From positions 930,001 through 994,000 of the forward strand of contig CM038463.1 of assembly GCA_021464415.1 (NCBI GenBank): 64,000 bases of DNA. The letters run 5' to 3'. The position numbers and the translations under genes were made by a program. Each line of letters opens with the position of its first letter. The stretch's first letter is position 1. This document shows, piece by piece, positions 23,656 to 36,000 of this stretch. Under the pieces are notes generated by a model. That model was not told the origin of the DNA and made no database searches. It saw only the letters and a list, made by a program, of their open reading frames with translations. Origin of the DNA: Lonicera japonica (lineage: Eukaryota > Streptophyta > Magnoliopsida > Dipsacales > Caprifoliaceae).

Positions 23656-23919
23656 TGAAAGAATCCTTAAATAGAGGCAGGCACCATTAATTTAATTTAC
23701 TTGAAGAATCCTAGAGATTGGGGGAATTGAGAGAGAAAGGGAGCGAAATTGTAAGGGTTAAGAGTAGAATGAGGAATTTTTTTTTCAATGTACCCATTCA
23801 TTTCATTAATAAAATCAATCATTTTTTTCGAGTATCCTAATTCATGTCTGCCTCTGCTTAAACTCAATCCATAAATAATATTCCCGAAAGGACGTGTGAA
23901 AATTGAAAAGCGTGCTGAG
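23656..23919. other. Spacer after gag
   Basis: No pol frame begins here; the gag stop is followed by AT-rich sequence and then by the first tandem array. Confidence 0.4.
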
Positions 23920-25735
23920 GGTGCCAAGGGTATATGCACTAAGGGTATTGACAAGAAGACCTGAGCAGCTCCTCAAAGACTAGCATTTTCATCATCATTC
24001 ACATACACTGAGGGTGTTGTTGTGTTTAATTTTAATACTCACAAGCGCACGAATCAATTTATAATATAGCGTATAAGCGAGGTCGATCCCACAGTGACTC
24101 AAACAGTATGTTTTAAATTTTCTCTTGTTAATTTTTTATTAATTCCTAATCTAGCCAATAGTAATTGATGAGAATCAACTAATTAAATAAAACAAATAAA
24201 ATAAAATAAAGTAGAGCAAGTAAATTAAATTAAATAATACGGAGCAAGATAATAAAATTAATGAATTAATTGACTAGGGTTTTGGAGTCATATATTTTAT
24301 ATCATATTCCTTAGTATTCATGCGCATAAACTCTACTCTTATCTCGCACTAATTTGGTCTCTCGACTCTATTAGATGCGGAAAATAAAATAATTCAAGTT
24401 CAAGTAATTTGTAAAATCCAATTGTAATTCTTCCACAGCCAAACTAATATATAAAATCAAAACACTCACTATATCCGTCAAAACACACCCTATATCCGCT
24501 CTCAACAAATCATAAGGTGAATCCAACAAAAAATAATGAGAATCCAACTTTATTTTTTATCAATTAAAATAGGCATCCAATAGGAAGAATTGTATTTAAA
24601 ATTAAAGCATTAAATTGATAGAGTCAATTGGCATGAATACGTGCAATGGAATCAATTAAATATACTCATCCTAACCCTAGCACAAATTTACGCTAGCATG
24701 GAATAACTTAAAAAATAACTAGAATTAAAAAAAAACTTACTTGACATTAAATTAAAGAGTAAATATAAATCTTCAATCTTCAATTCTTCAAACCAAAAGA
24801 AAGAAAACAAAAGAAATCAAGAAGAGAGAAAGAGAGGTTCACGGCAGCCCCTGTTGGCTGCTGCAATTGGCTCACGGCTTCTGCTGGCTGCTAGATTGGT
24901 ATTTTTATACTTGCTAGGTCTCCATAATTCTAATGGGCTCTAGTTGATGGGCCATTGGAGATTAATTTAGGTGCTAGATTGCATAGGCTTCGCTTGGCCT
25001 TTTCTTTATATAATGGACAATTGGCTTGGAGTAATGGCCATGAGGTTTCATATTCTTTGGACTAGTGGGCTGCTTTGCTGTAGTGGGCACTAGGCCCATT
25101 AATTTAAATACAATTTATTGAATTTTCGCCATAATAAACTGCAAAATTTGCGTCGCAATTTTGGACTCCGAAATGGCTAAATTTGAAAAAATGCTGAACT
25201 GGAAAGTTGTAGCTCTCGAAATTTTCTTCAACTTAGGCTCAAGAATAGCATCATTTGGAATTCTGAGTAAAAAGTTATGCATCCGAAAGTATTGACCACT
25301 TTTAGGTGTCTTCACAAGCTTTAATTTTTCTATTTTCTCAATCTTTTCCAAATTCTTTACTAGCACCTGAAAAACCATTAAAAATACTAATATTAGTAAT
25401 AATATATGCTCTTCAAATATAAATTAACATAATAAATTATACCAATTCTTTGGCATATCATGTGTCAAGGTTATTGGTATTGAGGGTATCGACAAGAAGA
25501 CTCGAGCAGTTCCTCAAAAACTAACATTTCTATCATCATTCACATACACTGAGGGTGCAGAGGGTATATACACTGAGGGTATCTACAAGAAGACTTGAGC
25601 AGCTCCTCAAATACTAGCCTCTCCATCATCATTTGCATACACCAAGGATGCCAAAGGTATTTGCATTGAGGGTATCGATAGGAACACTCGAACAACTCCC
25701 CCAAGACTAGCCTCTCCATTCTCACTAAGGGTGCC
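23920..25735. repeat. ~100-bp tandem array, split by a solo LTR
   Basis: Units contain GGGTAT-GACAAGAAGAC, GAGCAG-TCCTCAA and CATCATTCACATACACTGAGG. One unit is at 23920-24017. The array resumes at 25461 and runs through about three more units to ~25735. The intervening 24018-25460 is an inserted solo LTR; removing it rebuilds a normal unit junction (GAGGGTGTCAAGG). Confidence 0.75.
24018..25460 (-). mobile_element. Solo LTR, 1443 bp, inverted relative of 10808-12292
   Basis: Read on the minus strand it begins TGATATGCCAA and ends AAACACAACA, matching the family at 10808-12292 along its length. Examples are TTGAAGAGCATATATTA near the start and the GCGGATATAGGGTGTG segment near the middle. 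Flanks are GGTGT (24013-24017) and TGTGT (25461-25465), one mismatch in five. It landed inside the tandem array of the larger LTR element and is therefore younger than it. The minus-strand frame at 25115-25378 inside it is not a recognised protein. Confidence 0.72.
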
Positions 25736-26385
25736 TCAACCTACACCATCAAGACCTTCTAGTTGTCCTATTAGCAGAATCATAAATTCTACCTCTGAAG
25801 AATATCGATAAGCCTCCTGAGATTGAAGGTAAGAACAAAAAGCAGTAACGCACACGAACTCGAACATGCTCATACAGAATCAAGAAAAAGAGAACAACTT
25901 TGTCAAAGATGAAAGCATGACACAAGATCAGCAGAATCCCAAGTTGGAAGCACTCCATTTCTCTTATCACCTTACACTCACTCATTGATTGACCAGAAAT
26001 TAATATTTTCCTTTTCAGTATTGCTATGTTCTCGGAAAATTGTCGGTCTTGCATGCATGCATCTGCACTTAGATAATTCAAGTAGCGTAACATACTTCAT
26101 AAATCAGGCAACTTAAGATTCACGACCTCTTCAAAACCAATTTTTTAAAAAATGACGATGCGATGATTTAAGAAGTATGCGAATACTTGAAATTTAGGGA
26201 AGCATGGCATAGGCATTTGCATAGTGCATACACATAAACACTTGCATAAGTGTACCACATATTAGTCCAAGAATAGATAGGCATTAAGCTCCATGGCCTA
26301 CCAGATAGGCTTCACCACTGCATCCTGGTATATACCTCGATGATTAGTCACACCACCATCACCAACCAGATCGTCATGGTAAGAT
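25736..26385. other. Unassigned interior of the LTR element
   Basis: Open frames such as 25749-26093 minus have no recognisable domain. No pol remnant is seen. Confidence 0.35.
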
Positions 26386-26790
26386 CACGTGCCTTCCCAG
26401 AGAGGCAAGTCAATTCATAAGCCCTCCCAGAAAGGCAAGTAACTTCACAAGCCCTCATAGAGAGGCAACTCACTTCATAAGCCCTCACAGAGAGTCAAAT
26501 CACTTCACAAGCCCTCCTAGAGAGGCAAATCACTTCACAAAGTCTCCCAGATAGGCGAATCACTTCACAAGCCCTTTGTACAAGCAAATCAAATCCCAAG
26601 CCCTTTTCTATAGGCACCAATCAAAGCCCTTTGTATAGGCAAATCAAATCCCAAGCGCTTTCTACAGGCACCAATCAAATCCAAAGCCCTTTCTACAGGC
26701 ACCAATCTAACCCAAGCGCTTTTTACAAGCACTAACCCTAGCCTTTTCCACAGGCACGTACTAAAGCCCTTCCTACAGGCAAACTCAAGC
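26386..26790. repeat. ~32-35 bp tandem array (AAGCCCT...AGGCAAATCA)
   Basis: About a dozen units with consensus near AAGCCCTCCCAGAGAGGCAA. The second half shifts to an AAGCCCTTTCTACAGGCACC variant. Minus-strand frames crossing it (26589-26953) are repeat artefacts. Confidence 0.75.
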
Positions 26791-27590
26791 TTCTCCAAAA
26801 CCAAAAAGCGCCTTTTGAGAGGATATCAGAGAAATATAGAGAGAAAGACTGGAATGACAAGATTTCGTAAAAAACACAAGGAACAAGCCCCCACGAAAAG
26901 GAATTTTGGCCTAGCTTTTTCTCGCCCAAGAAGTCTTCAAGATACGCTCCCAAAGGTTCTCGGACCGAAAATCACAAACACAGCACTACGATGTCAAATG
27001 CGAACTTCCAAAGTAAACATTCTCAAAATTGCAAGGACGATGATGCTCAGAAAACCTGACAAAGTAAGAGAAAACAAAGTGGGTAAAAGAAAAAATTGAA
27101 AGAGTAGAAAAGAGGATAAATCCCAAAGTGCCAAAAGAAAAGAATATTAAAAAAAGCAGAAAGAAAAAAGATGGCAGCAAGAGCCACACCAAGAGTGACA
27201 GCTAAGCTAAAAAGCTCAGGGCTACGTCTTGAGTGAGGAAAGCTGCTGACCTTGCAAAAAAAAAGCTGCAGCAAAAAGCTTTCAATCAATCAAGGAGGAA
27301 TAAGGGCATCGAACAGAAAATGATACAGGCATAAAAAAATTCTTCTCTCGCGAAGTCAGGAAACAATAAGCAGAATCGCACCCTAGTGACAAAAGAAAAA
27401 AAATGCCACGGAAGCTGAGTAAGAGGCAAAGTCCAAAATTCATACACGAGGTTCGAGAACAGAGAGAACGTAACTCGATCATTTCTCAAGAAGAAAGAGG
27501 CCAGCCAAAAGTAATTATTTTCAAAAAAAAATGAAAAAAAAAGATTACACCAAAACTCTTTCTCTATGTCTTCTTAGAGATTTTCACTTC
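26791..27590. other. Purine-rich interior of the LTR element
   Basis: A strongly A/G-rich plus strand gives long but low-complexity open frames on both strands (K/R-rich on plus, F/L/S-rich on minus). No domain is recognisable. Confidence 0.4.
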
Positions 27591-27597
27591 CTCAGCA

Positions 27598-27775
27598 TCA
27601 ACCCTTAGCCATTATCCTAGCCAGTAGGAATTCTCATTTCTGTAGCAAATCATCAACCCGCACATCAACCATTATCCAAGCTAGTAGGACTTCTCATATC
27701 CTCAACAGATCATCAACTCTCAAACTTTATCCTAGCAAGTAGGAATTCTTATCTCCCCAGCAGGCCATCAATCAT
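27598..27775. repeat. Three-copy ~60-bp tandem array
   Basis: Units contain TTATCC-AGC-AGTAGGA-TTCTCAT followed by CAG/CAA and ATCATCAA. Copies begin near 27598, 27665 and 27720. Confidence 0.7.
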
Positions 27776-27865
27776 CACACCATCAATTCTTAGCCAGCAT
27801 ACAATCAATCATCATATCCCCAGCAAACATACACCATAATAGAATCACTGACAGAACAATCCCAC

Positions 27866-29390
27866 ACAGTCCGTTAAAGAAGGGGCTCACCCTCTACACA
27901 GTTCACCAGTCCGTTAAAGCAGGGGCTCACCCTCTACACGGTTCACATAGTCCGTTAAAGCAGGGGCTCACCCTCCACAAAGTTCACAAGTCCGTTAAAG
28001 CAGGGGCTCACCCTCTACACGGTTCACAGAGTCCATTAAAGCAGGGGCTCACCCTTTACACGGTTCACACGGCCCGTTAAAGTAAGGGCTCACCCTCTAC
28101 ACGGTTCACACGGCCCGTTAAAGTAGGTGCTCATCCTCCACACTGTTCACAGTCCGTTAAAGCAGGGCTCACCCTCTACACGGTTCATAGTCCGTTAAAG
28201 CAGAGCTCACGCTCTACACGGTTCACAAGTCTGTTAAAGCAGGAGCTCACCCTCTACACAGTTCACACAGTCCGTTAAAGTAGATGCCCACCCTCTACAA
28301 GGTTCACAAGTTCGTTAAAGCAGGGGCTCACCTTTTACACGGTTCACACGGTCCGTTAAAGCAGGGGCTCACCCTCTACAAGGTTCACAAATCCGTTAAA
28401 GCAGGGGCTCACCCTTTACACGGTTCACACAGTCCGTTAAAACAGGGGTTCACCCTCTACACAGTTCACAAGTCCATTAAAGTAGGGGTTCACTCTTTAC
28501 ATGGTTCACAAGTCCGTTAAAGCAAAGTCTCACCCTCTACACGATTCACACAGTCCGTTAAAGCAGGGGCTCACCCTCTACACGGTTCACACAATCCGTT
28601 AAAGCAGGGGCTCACCCTCTACACGGTTCACAAGTCCGTTAAAGCAGGGCACAAGTCCGTTAAAGCAGGGATTCACCCTCTACACGGTTCACAAGTTCGT
28701 TAAGGCAGGGGATCGCTCTCTACACAGTACACAAGTCCGTTAAAGCAGGGAATCGCCCTCTACACGGCACACAAACCCGTTAAGGCAGAAAATCACCCTC
28801 TACACGATTCACAAGCCCATTAAGGCAGGGGATCGCTCTCTACACGGCACATAAACCTGTTAAGGCAGGGAATCTCCCTCTACACGCGACACAAGCCCGT
28901 TAAGGCAGGGGATCGCCCTCTACACGGCACACAAGCCTGTTAAAGCAGGAAATCGCCCTCTACACGGTTCACAAGCACGGTTTACAAGCCCGTTAAGGCA
29001 GGGGATCTCCCTCTACACGGCTTACAAGCCTGTTAAAGCAGGGGATCGCCCTTTACACGGCACACAAGCCCGTTAAGGCAGGGGATCACCCTCTACACGG
29101 CACACAAACCCGTTAAGGCAGGAAATCACCCTTTACACGGTTCATAAGCCCGTTAAGGCAGAGGATCGCCCTCTACACAGCACACAAACCCGTTAAGGCA
29201 GGGAATCACCCTTTGCACAGTTCACAAGCCCGTTAAGGCAGAGGATCACCCTCTACACGGCACACAAGCCTGCTAAGGCAGGGGATCGCCTTCTACACGA
29301 CTCACAAGCCCGTTAGGGCAAGTGTTCACCCTCTACGCGGCTAGCACACTTCGCTAAAGCAGGGGGCTCACCCCTCTACGTGGATCACAC
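27866..29390. repeat. ~36-copy, ~41-bp tandem array near the 3' LTR
   Basis: Consensus pieces are GTCCGTTAAAGCAGGGGCTC, then ACCCTCTACACGGTTCACA. Up to about 28690 units read TTAAAGCAGGGGCTCACC and ...GGTTCACA. After that they read TTAAGGCAGGGGATCGCC and ...GGCACACAAGCCC, so the array consists of two successive sub-families. It ends about 200 bp before the 3' LTR, in the element's 3' untranslated region. Short tandem arrays there are known in Tat-lineage elements and can seed satellites. The plus frame at 28284-28520 is the repeat translated and is not a gene. Confidence 0.9.
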
Positions 29391-29587
29391 ATCACAGTAA
29401 GGCACAAGATATGTTTCAAACATCGCCCATCCATCCCAAGAAGAGAGATAAGCAACATAGTATGGCATCATTTGCATTACATTATTTTCAAAATATCATT
29501 TATGATTCATGTGAGTGCCGTAAAATGATGCGTTCTATTTATCATCCTGGTTTCTTTGCTTCACAAAGAACCCAGGCCGAGAGGGTC

Positions 29588-31618
29588 TGTGAACACCTCA
29601 TTTTGCGACCCCCGTAAGAATCTTGATCTCTAAAGAAATAAGCACGCATGCATGCACGAGCATTCCTAGATGCATATATTATGTACATGTGATATAGGTC
29701 AAAGAAGAAAGTCGAAAGAACCCCGGATGAGGAGTTACAAAATTATCAAAAATGATCGGAACCGAAAACCGTCAAAACTCCTGGAAACTTGTGAAAGGAG
29801 AGTTACGCATTTTGGATCATCCTCAAACTTTGAGAGTTGTTAGACATTACCGTAAGGAGTAACATACTCAAAAATCGGCTCAATCCGACGGTCGGATCTC
29901 CGAAAATTTAGAAAATCATGAGTTAGATTCGGGTGGTCAAATAGAGGTTTTCTCGAAGTTAAAATGGTTTGAAGTTTGGTAAGTAGATAGGCCTTATTTT
30001 GCGGAAGAACATATTCAAAATTCAGCTTTGTCGGACATGGTATCATCAAGAATCAATTTGTCTATCGTGCAATTCTAGTCGAAATGTCCTTCGTAGAAAA
30101 TTAAAATAAATATAGGTCTTCCCCAATTCTGACCGATCTCAAATTTGGACATAATATATAAAACATTTGTAGGGAAAACATACCAAAAAATCAGCATAAT
30201 CCAACAGCTATAAGTTCGGTTATCGAGGTTGTTGTACGCAAGTACGTTTCCAATGCGGGAACAAACTCTTTGTACCAAGCCAAGGAGACCGAGTCCTTTC
30301 CGAACTCCGATCGTCTTAAAATTTTTCTATGGTGTAAAAGACTTATATTGACAATATATATCCAAAATTCAGCATGATCCAACGGCTATAACTTGACTTG
30401 TCGTGCAAACAAGTGACCTTGTCTACAACAAGTACCTTTCCTACGCGGAAACAAACGCTTTGTACGAATCAGAACAAAAGGAGACCTTCCCGAATTCTGA
30501 TCGACCTGAAATTGTGACACAATATATAATACTTCTATTCCCAACACATATCAAAAAATCAAGATGATCCAACGGTGGGAAGGCTTCACGATAAGCCCCA
30601 AGAATCCTGGTTGCAATTTATTTTCTTGCTCTCCAAGTATTTTTTCAACTATAAATAGACCCCTCCACCATTCATATTTTTCATTAACAATCAAGGGGAT
30701 TTCGTGGTAAACACCAAGAGATCCTTATTCTCTCCCTCCAAGAAGGCTTAAGTATAATTTTCTATATCTTCTTTTATTTATTCATTGATTTTATAATTTA
30801 TATTCTTGTTTGCATAATTTCTATCACTTAATAGCTTTTCAAAACCCTTTTTCAAATTGTTTTTCAAAAGTAAAGGCGTATAATAAATCCTAATCCAATT
30901 TCAAAATAGTATTATTACTTTCTTACTTTTCCAAAAGTCCGGATTAGCGGTATTGTTATACAAAGGAATCGATAAACAGTCTAACTCTTAGATTGTGGTG
31001 TGTATGTGATAAACACTCGATTATGAAAGCACTATTGCCATCTATACCGGTTTAATCAATAAACTTTGGTATACGATCGGTTAACTCGCCTAATATAATA
31101 TCGAATATAAGATTCCATATTGAATCAGTTTTCGAAAAGCCCAATGCTTTACAAAATCACTTGTTTCATTGCATATGTTATTATCAAACTTTCTTTTTCA
31201 AATCACACACACACACACTTATTTTTAAAATCATGGGCGAACTAGAAAACATATCGTTTTCATCCCATCTCCAAAATCTCGATTTATAAGGCAAGCACGA
31301 AAAGCTGTAAAGTAATAGCATGTAAGAACTGAATTATAACACACGCATATCCTACTCAAGAGACCGAAAGGGCGAATTGGGTGCCTAACACTTTCCCGAT
31401 TCGTAACTTAATCCCCGAACCTTCTAATCAAATGGTTTCGCATATATTGTGTATAAGAGGATATTTAGTTCATAAATACGTCTCTTTTACACAAACCTTT
31501 TTTATTTGTTTAGTAAAACAAACTGGAGACTCTTATTCTTTTCAAAACCGATTTTCAAAGTAACAAACAAAATCGCCGCCCACGAGGACCCCCGGGCGTC
31601 GAGACGCGGGTTCTCACA
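29588..31618 (+). repeat. 3' LTR of the 12.66-kb element
   Basis: 2031 bp, collinear with the 5' LTR. A purine-rich tract GGCCGAGAGGG ends just upstream. It lies immediately before GGTAT, the right flank. Confidence 0.9.
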
Positions 31619-33850
31619 GGTATCTCTCTAGAGGGAAGAATGGAAAAGAAAATAAAAGAAAAAATGATATAATTGAGGAATAAGGAAGAAAATGAAACTA
31701 ATTAACTAAACTAAAACTAAAGGCAAATCTAATCATAGGGTGCAAAAGTAAAAAGAATCCACAAGCGCAAGTTATCTACCTAAAAGGTTTCCTAAATGCA
31801 TTAAGGGAACATGCAATTAAACTAACCTAAAATAAAATAAATAAAATAGAGAACTAACTAAAAAAATCAGAATATTAAATAAAATTGAAGCAATGAGAAA
31901 CAAACGTTAAGGGTATCCGTAGTTTGGGAGTACGAAATTAATCCAATCGGGTAATCCAAATCTAAGTTTAAACAAGATTTTTTCACTAAGATTTAACTCC
32001 TAGACTCTCCAACCATCTAATTATATTGCTACTACAAGTATATGATAGCGCATTCATGACAAAGACTATATATACTATATTTAAGTAATAGAATTTGATA
32101 GTGAAACTTATGACTTTGAAAGAGTGTAATTTAGAACTTAGTATTGCTAATGCGTGACAAAAATAATTCAAGTTAATTAAACTTCTCAAAGATTAGTAGC
32201 TTAATACTCCTATAAACTTTGAATAGGTTTGAACATGATTCAAAGCAAATCTGTCTTAAAAAAATGCTGAAAGTTAAAACTAACACTTTTTTCGGCACTT
32301 ACGTGAATAAATACCAAAACAGTGCCAAATCAGTCAATTCACTTAAGAAACTAACCTTACTAATTAGAAGATAAATACTATCCTCAAATCATCCATGTTA
32401 GGGTTTTAGTACAAAAATCCGTGAATTGACGTTTTTACGGTTCTTAATCAAATGGATTTTTTTAGCTAACTTATAGAAACATATTCTTAACGCATGCAAA
32501 GATAAGAAAATACTCATACATTTAGTAGTTAATCTATAACTAATGGAAAAATAATATTCAAACCTAGATTGAAATACATTCAAAGATTAATTACGCATCT
32601 TTCACTTCGAACACATAATAAAGGATTTAGCTGGCCATAATCAAACTAAACAAGAAAATAAGGTTAAAAAACATAAAAATTTGTATACAAATACCTAATA
32701 ATGTATAAAATCATATTTAAAAACTTTTGGCTTTGGAATTTCTCAATTCCGATTTAAAAATAAGATTTTACGGCAGAAATAATAAACAAACTCAAAACTG
32801 ACAAAAACTAAGAGACTCGACTTAAACCCTAAAAATTATGGAAAATCATATTCTCAATGATGAATAATGAATCACACATGAATAGTATGTAAAAACTATA
32901 AATATTTGAATATAAAACAAGAATCAAGCATTAATCAACGAAAAATAAAAAAATCGACAAACTATACCTATAAACCCTAGAACCAGCCCCTAAAACATGG
33001 ATATAAGGTTGATTCAAAAATATATATGAGTTAAATTAATTAATCTATGAATATCAAAACAAACGAACAATCAAAAGCAATTAAATAAAAAAAAAAACTA
33101 GGGTTTAGTCGATACGTGATTGAGACTTGAATTGAAAATTGAATTGAAAATAAGCTCAAAATATCATAAATAAACTAACATAACACTAGTTTCAAGGGTT
33201 TAAAGAAGAAAACTCTCAAATTCGATCTTTAGATGTAGCGCAAAAGCTCCTAAGAAAGTCACGGTACTTTCTGCCTCTCTGTTAATCGATTCTAAATTGT
33301 TGCGTACCTTAAAATATGAGATATCAGCCATTTTATGTGGTACACAAGTGTCTCAAGTCATGGTTTTAATAAACCTAGAAGAAACGGGCCAAAACATGGC
33401 TTAAAATTGAATTTGGACCTAAAATTGGGCCCCTTTTTTTATAATGGCTTCTTTTGGTCATAACTTTTTTCTCCAAACTCCGATTGATACACCGTTTTCA
33501 CCTACGCATAGGTAATTTAAATATATACAACTTTTATTTCTATATATTTCTTCAAATTCTCAATGAATAAAAACTTTGATCAGTTACAACTTCGGGGTTT
33601 TTACGACAGTTCTTGATTTTCTCTAAAAATTCAGGAATTAATTCAATTGAGCTTTTTTCCTCTTGGAATCACTCTTGGAAAGTTTCATTCACTTCATTCA
33701 TGCTTTGGGACTGGTTATTCTCTTCTTGGTAGCGCTTTGGGGGTAGTTTGCGGAGTTTTCCTCACCTTCGAGCCTCGAAATGGATACTGACTTTTTTTTC
33801 GAGCCTTCTTCTTAGTAGCACAAGTTTTAGTAGTTTATCTTGACTATATG
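31619..33850. other. Unassigned AT-rich repeat-like DNA
   Basis: No gene is seen. Short segments (CACAAGCGCAAG near 31770; CATAACTTTTTTCTCCAAACTCCGA near 33460) resemble motifs seen in the solo-LTR family at 10808/24018, in the minus orientation. A decayed relative is possible but the ends were not found. Confidence 0.35.
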
Positions 33851-36000
33851 AAATGATATAGTTTTAACTCGTTGTGCTAGTATACTTTGTGTGTATTGAA
33901 TATGACCAGTTTGAGTTAATTGTTTTTGTACTGACTATATAAAACAATTTAAAATCCCATAGTTATTATAATTACATATGCTCTTAATCTTGAAATAATT
34001 AATATACATATATATATATATGTAATGTTTGTTGTTTTGACTCATTAAGAGTGAGATTCATTTATGGATCAATAATTTTCGTGAATTGGATGACGACACT
34101 ATATGTATGAAGAATATTAATTATTGATGGAATCCACGTCCCGGTATAGGGATTAATGATAGCCCCTTGAGAAGTTTATAATTTTTTATCATGTCAAACC
34201 TTGCAGGTGGATTATGTTAATCCGAAATGTCAGATAAGTTAAGTGGTAGGCTCAAGGATTAAGAAGTCATTTAAATATAATTGTCAGGAATTTAATTTAA
34301 ATGACGGTTATCTGTAATCTTAATGGGTGGAGAATAATAAGTATTTAATAACAAAAAGCTTGAAATATAATTTTGAGATAAGGACAGGAGTGCAATTACA
34401 ATTCTTTAGTGGTGCGAATTATAATTTATGGAATGAACTAATTCATAGTGGAATTAGAATTCCAACTTTTCATAGGAAGCCAAAAACTTATTTTTCCTTA
34501 AGGTCCCTATCGTAGCCTTATATATACGCCGGCCTTGTCTCTTCTTATTATAACAATAATTATCATGAGTTAGGGTTTGTTCTATTGAGAGAGGAGAAAA
34601 TCTTGGTGATACCGTAACCCACACTCGGTGCAAGATTTGATGGTGGAAGGAATACGATAGAAGATCTTTATGTTTTCGGTACAGCAGTCGTAAATCAATC
34701 GTAACTTTTGATCGCACCGTTGGATCGAGATAATTTTTGGATATGTTGTTCGAAACGCAAAGTTACTAATATTTCAAAAAAAAATTAGGATGATCAGAAT
34801 CATTTCGATAGCAAAAACGATCGATTTTCGTAGCTCAGTGAGAATTGAAAAATCTGACTAGATCGCAATCTGATGCTTTCAAACCCTAGTCTCCTCATAT
34901 GGATCCTCTACATGATCTAAAAAGGTGAAATCCATTTATTCTTATAGGATTTTATTAAAGTATTTTATTCAATCTATACGCAATATCAAGCGATCCTGTA
35001 TTTATGTCTCCCTCAGATGATTGGTTGGTGGCTCCCCCAACACTAAAGTCTTCTAACCCAAGGGCTATTTTACCTTTAGCATTCCTCCACGGTTCTGAGA
35101 AACTATTGTATGGGAAATCGCCTCCCCCTTTTGTGAAGTAGCTGTTAAGAGTCGGAAAAAATAGGGCCAGTACCGAAATTTGGCCTTAAAGAAGTCGTCG
35201 AATAAGGACAAGGAGATCGAATAAGAAAAAGAAGAAGTCGTCAAATAAGGAGGAGGAGGAGAAGAAGATGATGAAGGAGAACATGCACCTTACTCGATGA
35301 CTTGTGAACGAATAAAGACCTAAAACTCAATTTTGCAGTACCAAGGTGTTTAGGAAAATATGTGGGATCTCTGAATTTTTTTTAACGTTCCCTTGGCCCC
35401 AAAGTATTGATTAATAAGTTTATATTCCATCCCCAAAAAACGAACAACAAGCACCTTTTTTGATTCTCAAAGACCAAATGACCCTTCTCCTTCAGAAATC
35501 GAGTATAAGTTACAAATATAATTCCTCATGAATGGCACCTAAAACTAGGTTCCTAGCGACCGAATATACATATATCTCACCCTATTTTTCTTGATATTTA
35601 CAATTATTAATTAAAAATTATAACATTAATTAAGAAGCAAAAATTTATAAAATATTAAAATCCTGCCTTATCTCGCCCTTCTAATGATAAAATAAGTTTT
35701 TAAATACAAAAGTTTTCATATACAAAAAATTAACAAATTGTTATTCATATAAAAAAAATTGCGTAAACCCGACCCCTTTTGCCAAACTTAAACGGAACAC
35801 ACGCAGAACGTGAGCCAAATCCTATTTTGTGGAGGGGTATGGAAGAGCAGAAAACGGCAAATACATGCGTCAAAAAGTCAAAGTCCACCTCATCATCGTA
35901 ATCTATAATACAAATCAGGGTTTTACTGTTCATCGATTTGACCGCTATCTATTTTAATCCAAAGGCTACAATGTTATCTATCTCATCCAAGGGTCCATTT
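33851..36000. other. Unassigned region, possible retroelement relic
   Basis: Only short frames occur (34327-34515 plus, 34454-34717 minus, 35745-35933 minus), without recognisable domains. A TATATATACG stretch near 34516 is followed by a GAGAGAGGAGAAAAT leader, reminiscent of an LTR promoter. A GAAGAAG-rich, low-complexity tract lies at 35200-35280. Confidence 0.3.

Larger units (their letters stand above)
18958..31618 (+). mobile_element. 12.66-kb LTR retrotransposon with gag but no pol
   Basis: Two direct ~2.04-kb copies (18958-20998 and 29588-31618) share TGTGAACACC starts and GGTTCTCACA ends. In the first ~240 bp I count about ten differences, so the LTRs are roughly 95-96% alike and the insertion is not very recent. 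Flanks are GGTCT (18953-18957) and GGTAT (31619-31623), an imperfect 5-bp duplication. A primer-site-like TGGCGACTATGCTAGGGA follows the 5' LTR and a purine-rich GGCCGAGAGGG precedes the 3' LTR. Internally there is a decayed gag (22119-23655), then four tandem arrays and one inserted solo LTR. No protease, reverse transcriptase, RNase H or integrase motif was seen. Gag and the 3' tandem repeats resemble the Tat/Ogre lineage of Ty3/gypsy (inference), making this a large non-autonomous derivative. Confidence 0.85.

Noticed and set aside
26815..27289. K/R-rich plus and F/L-rich minus open frames
   Set aside because: Low-complexity purine-rich DNA in a retroelement interior; no domain.
28284..28520. 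Open frame with repeated LYKVHKSVKAGAH-type units
   Set aside because: It is the tandem array translated; period and composition follow the DNA repeat and it is not conserved in the second sub-family.
27866..29390. A regular ~41-bp repeat array that superficially resembles a CRISPR array
   Set aside because: It is a head-to-tail tandem repeat with no unique spacers, inside a plant retrotransposon.
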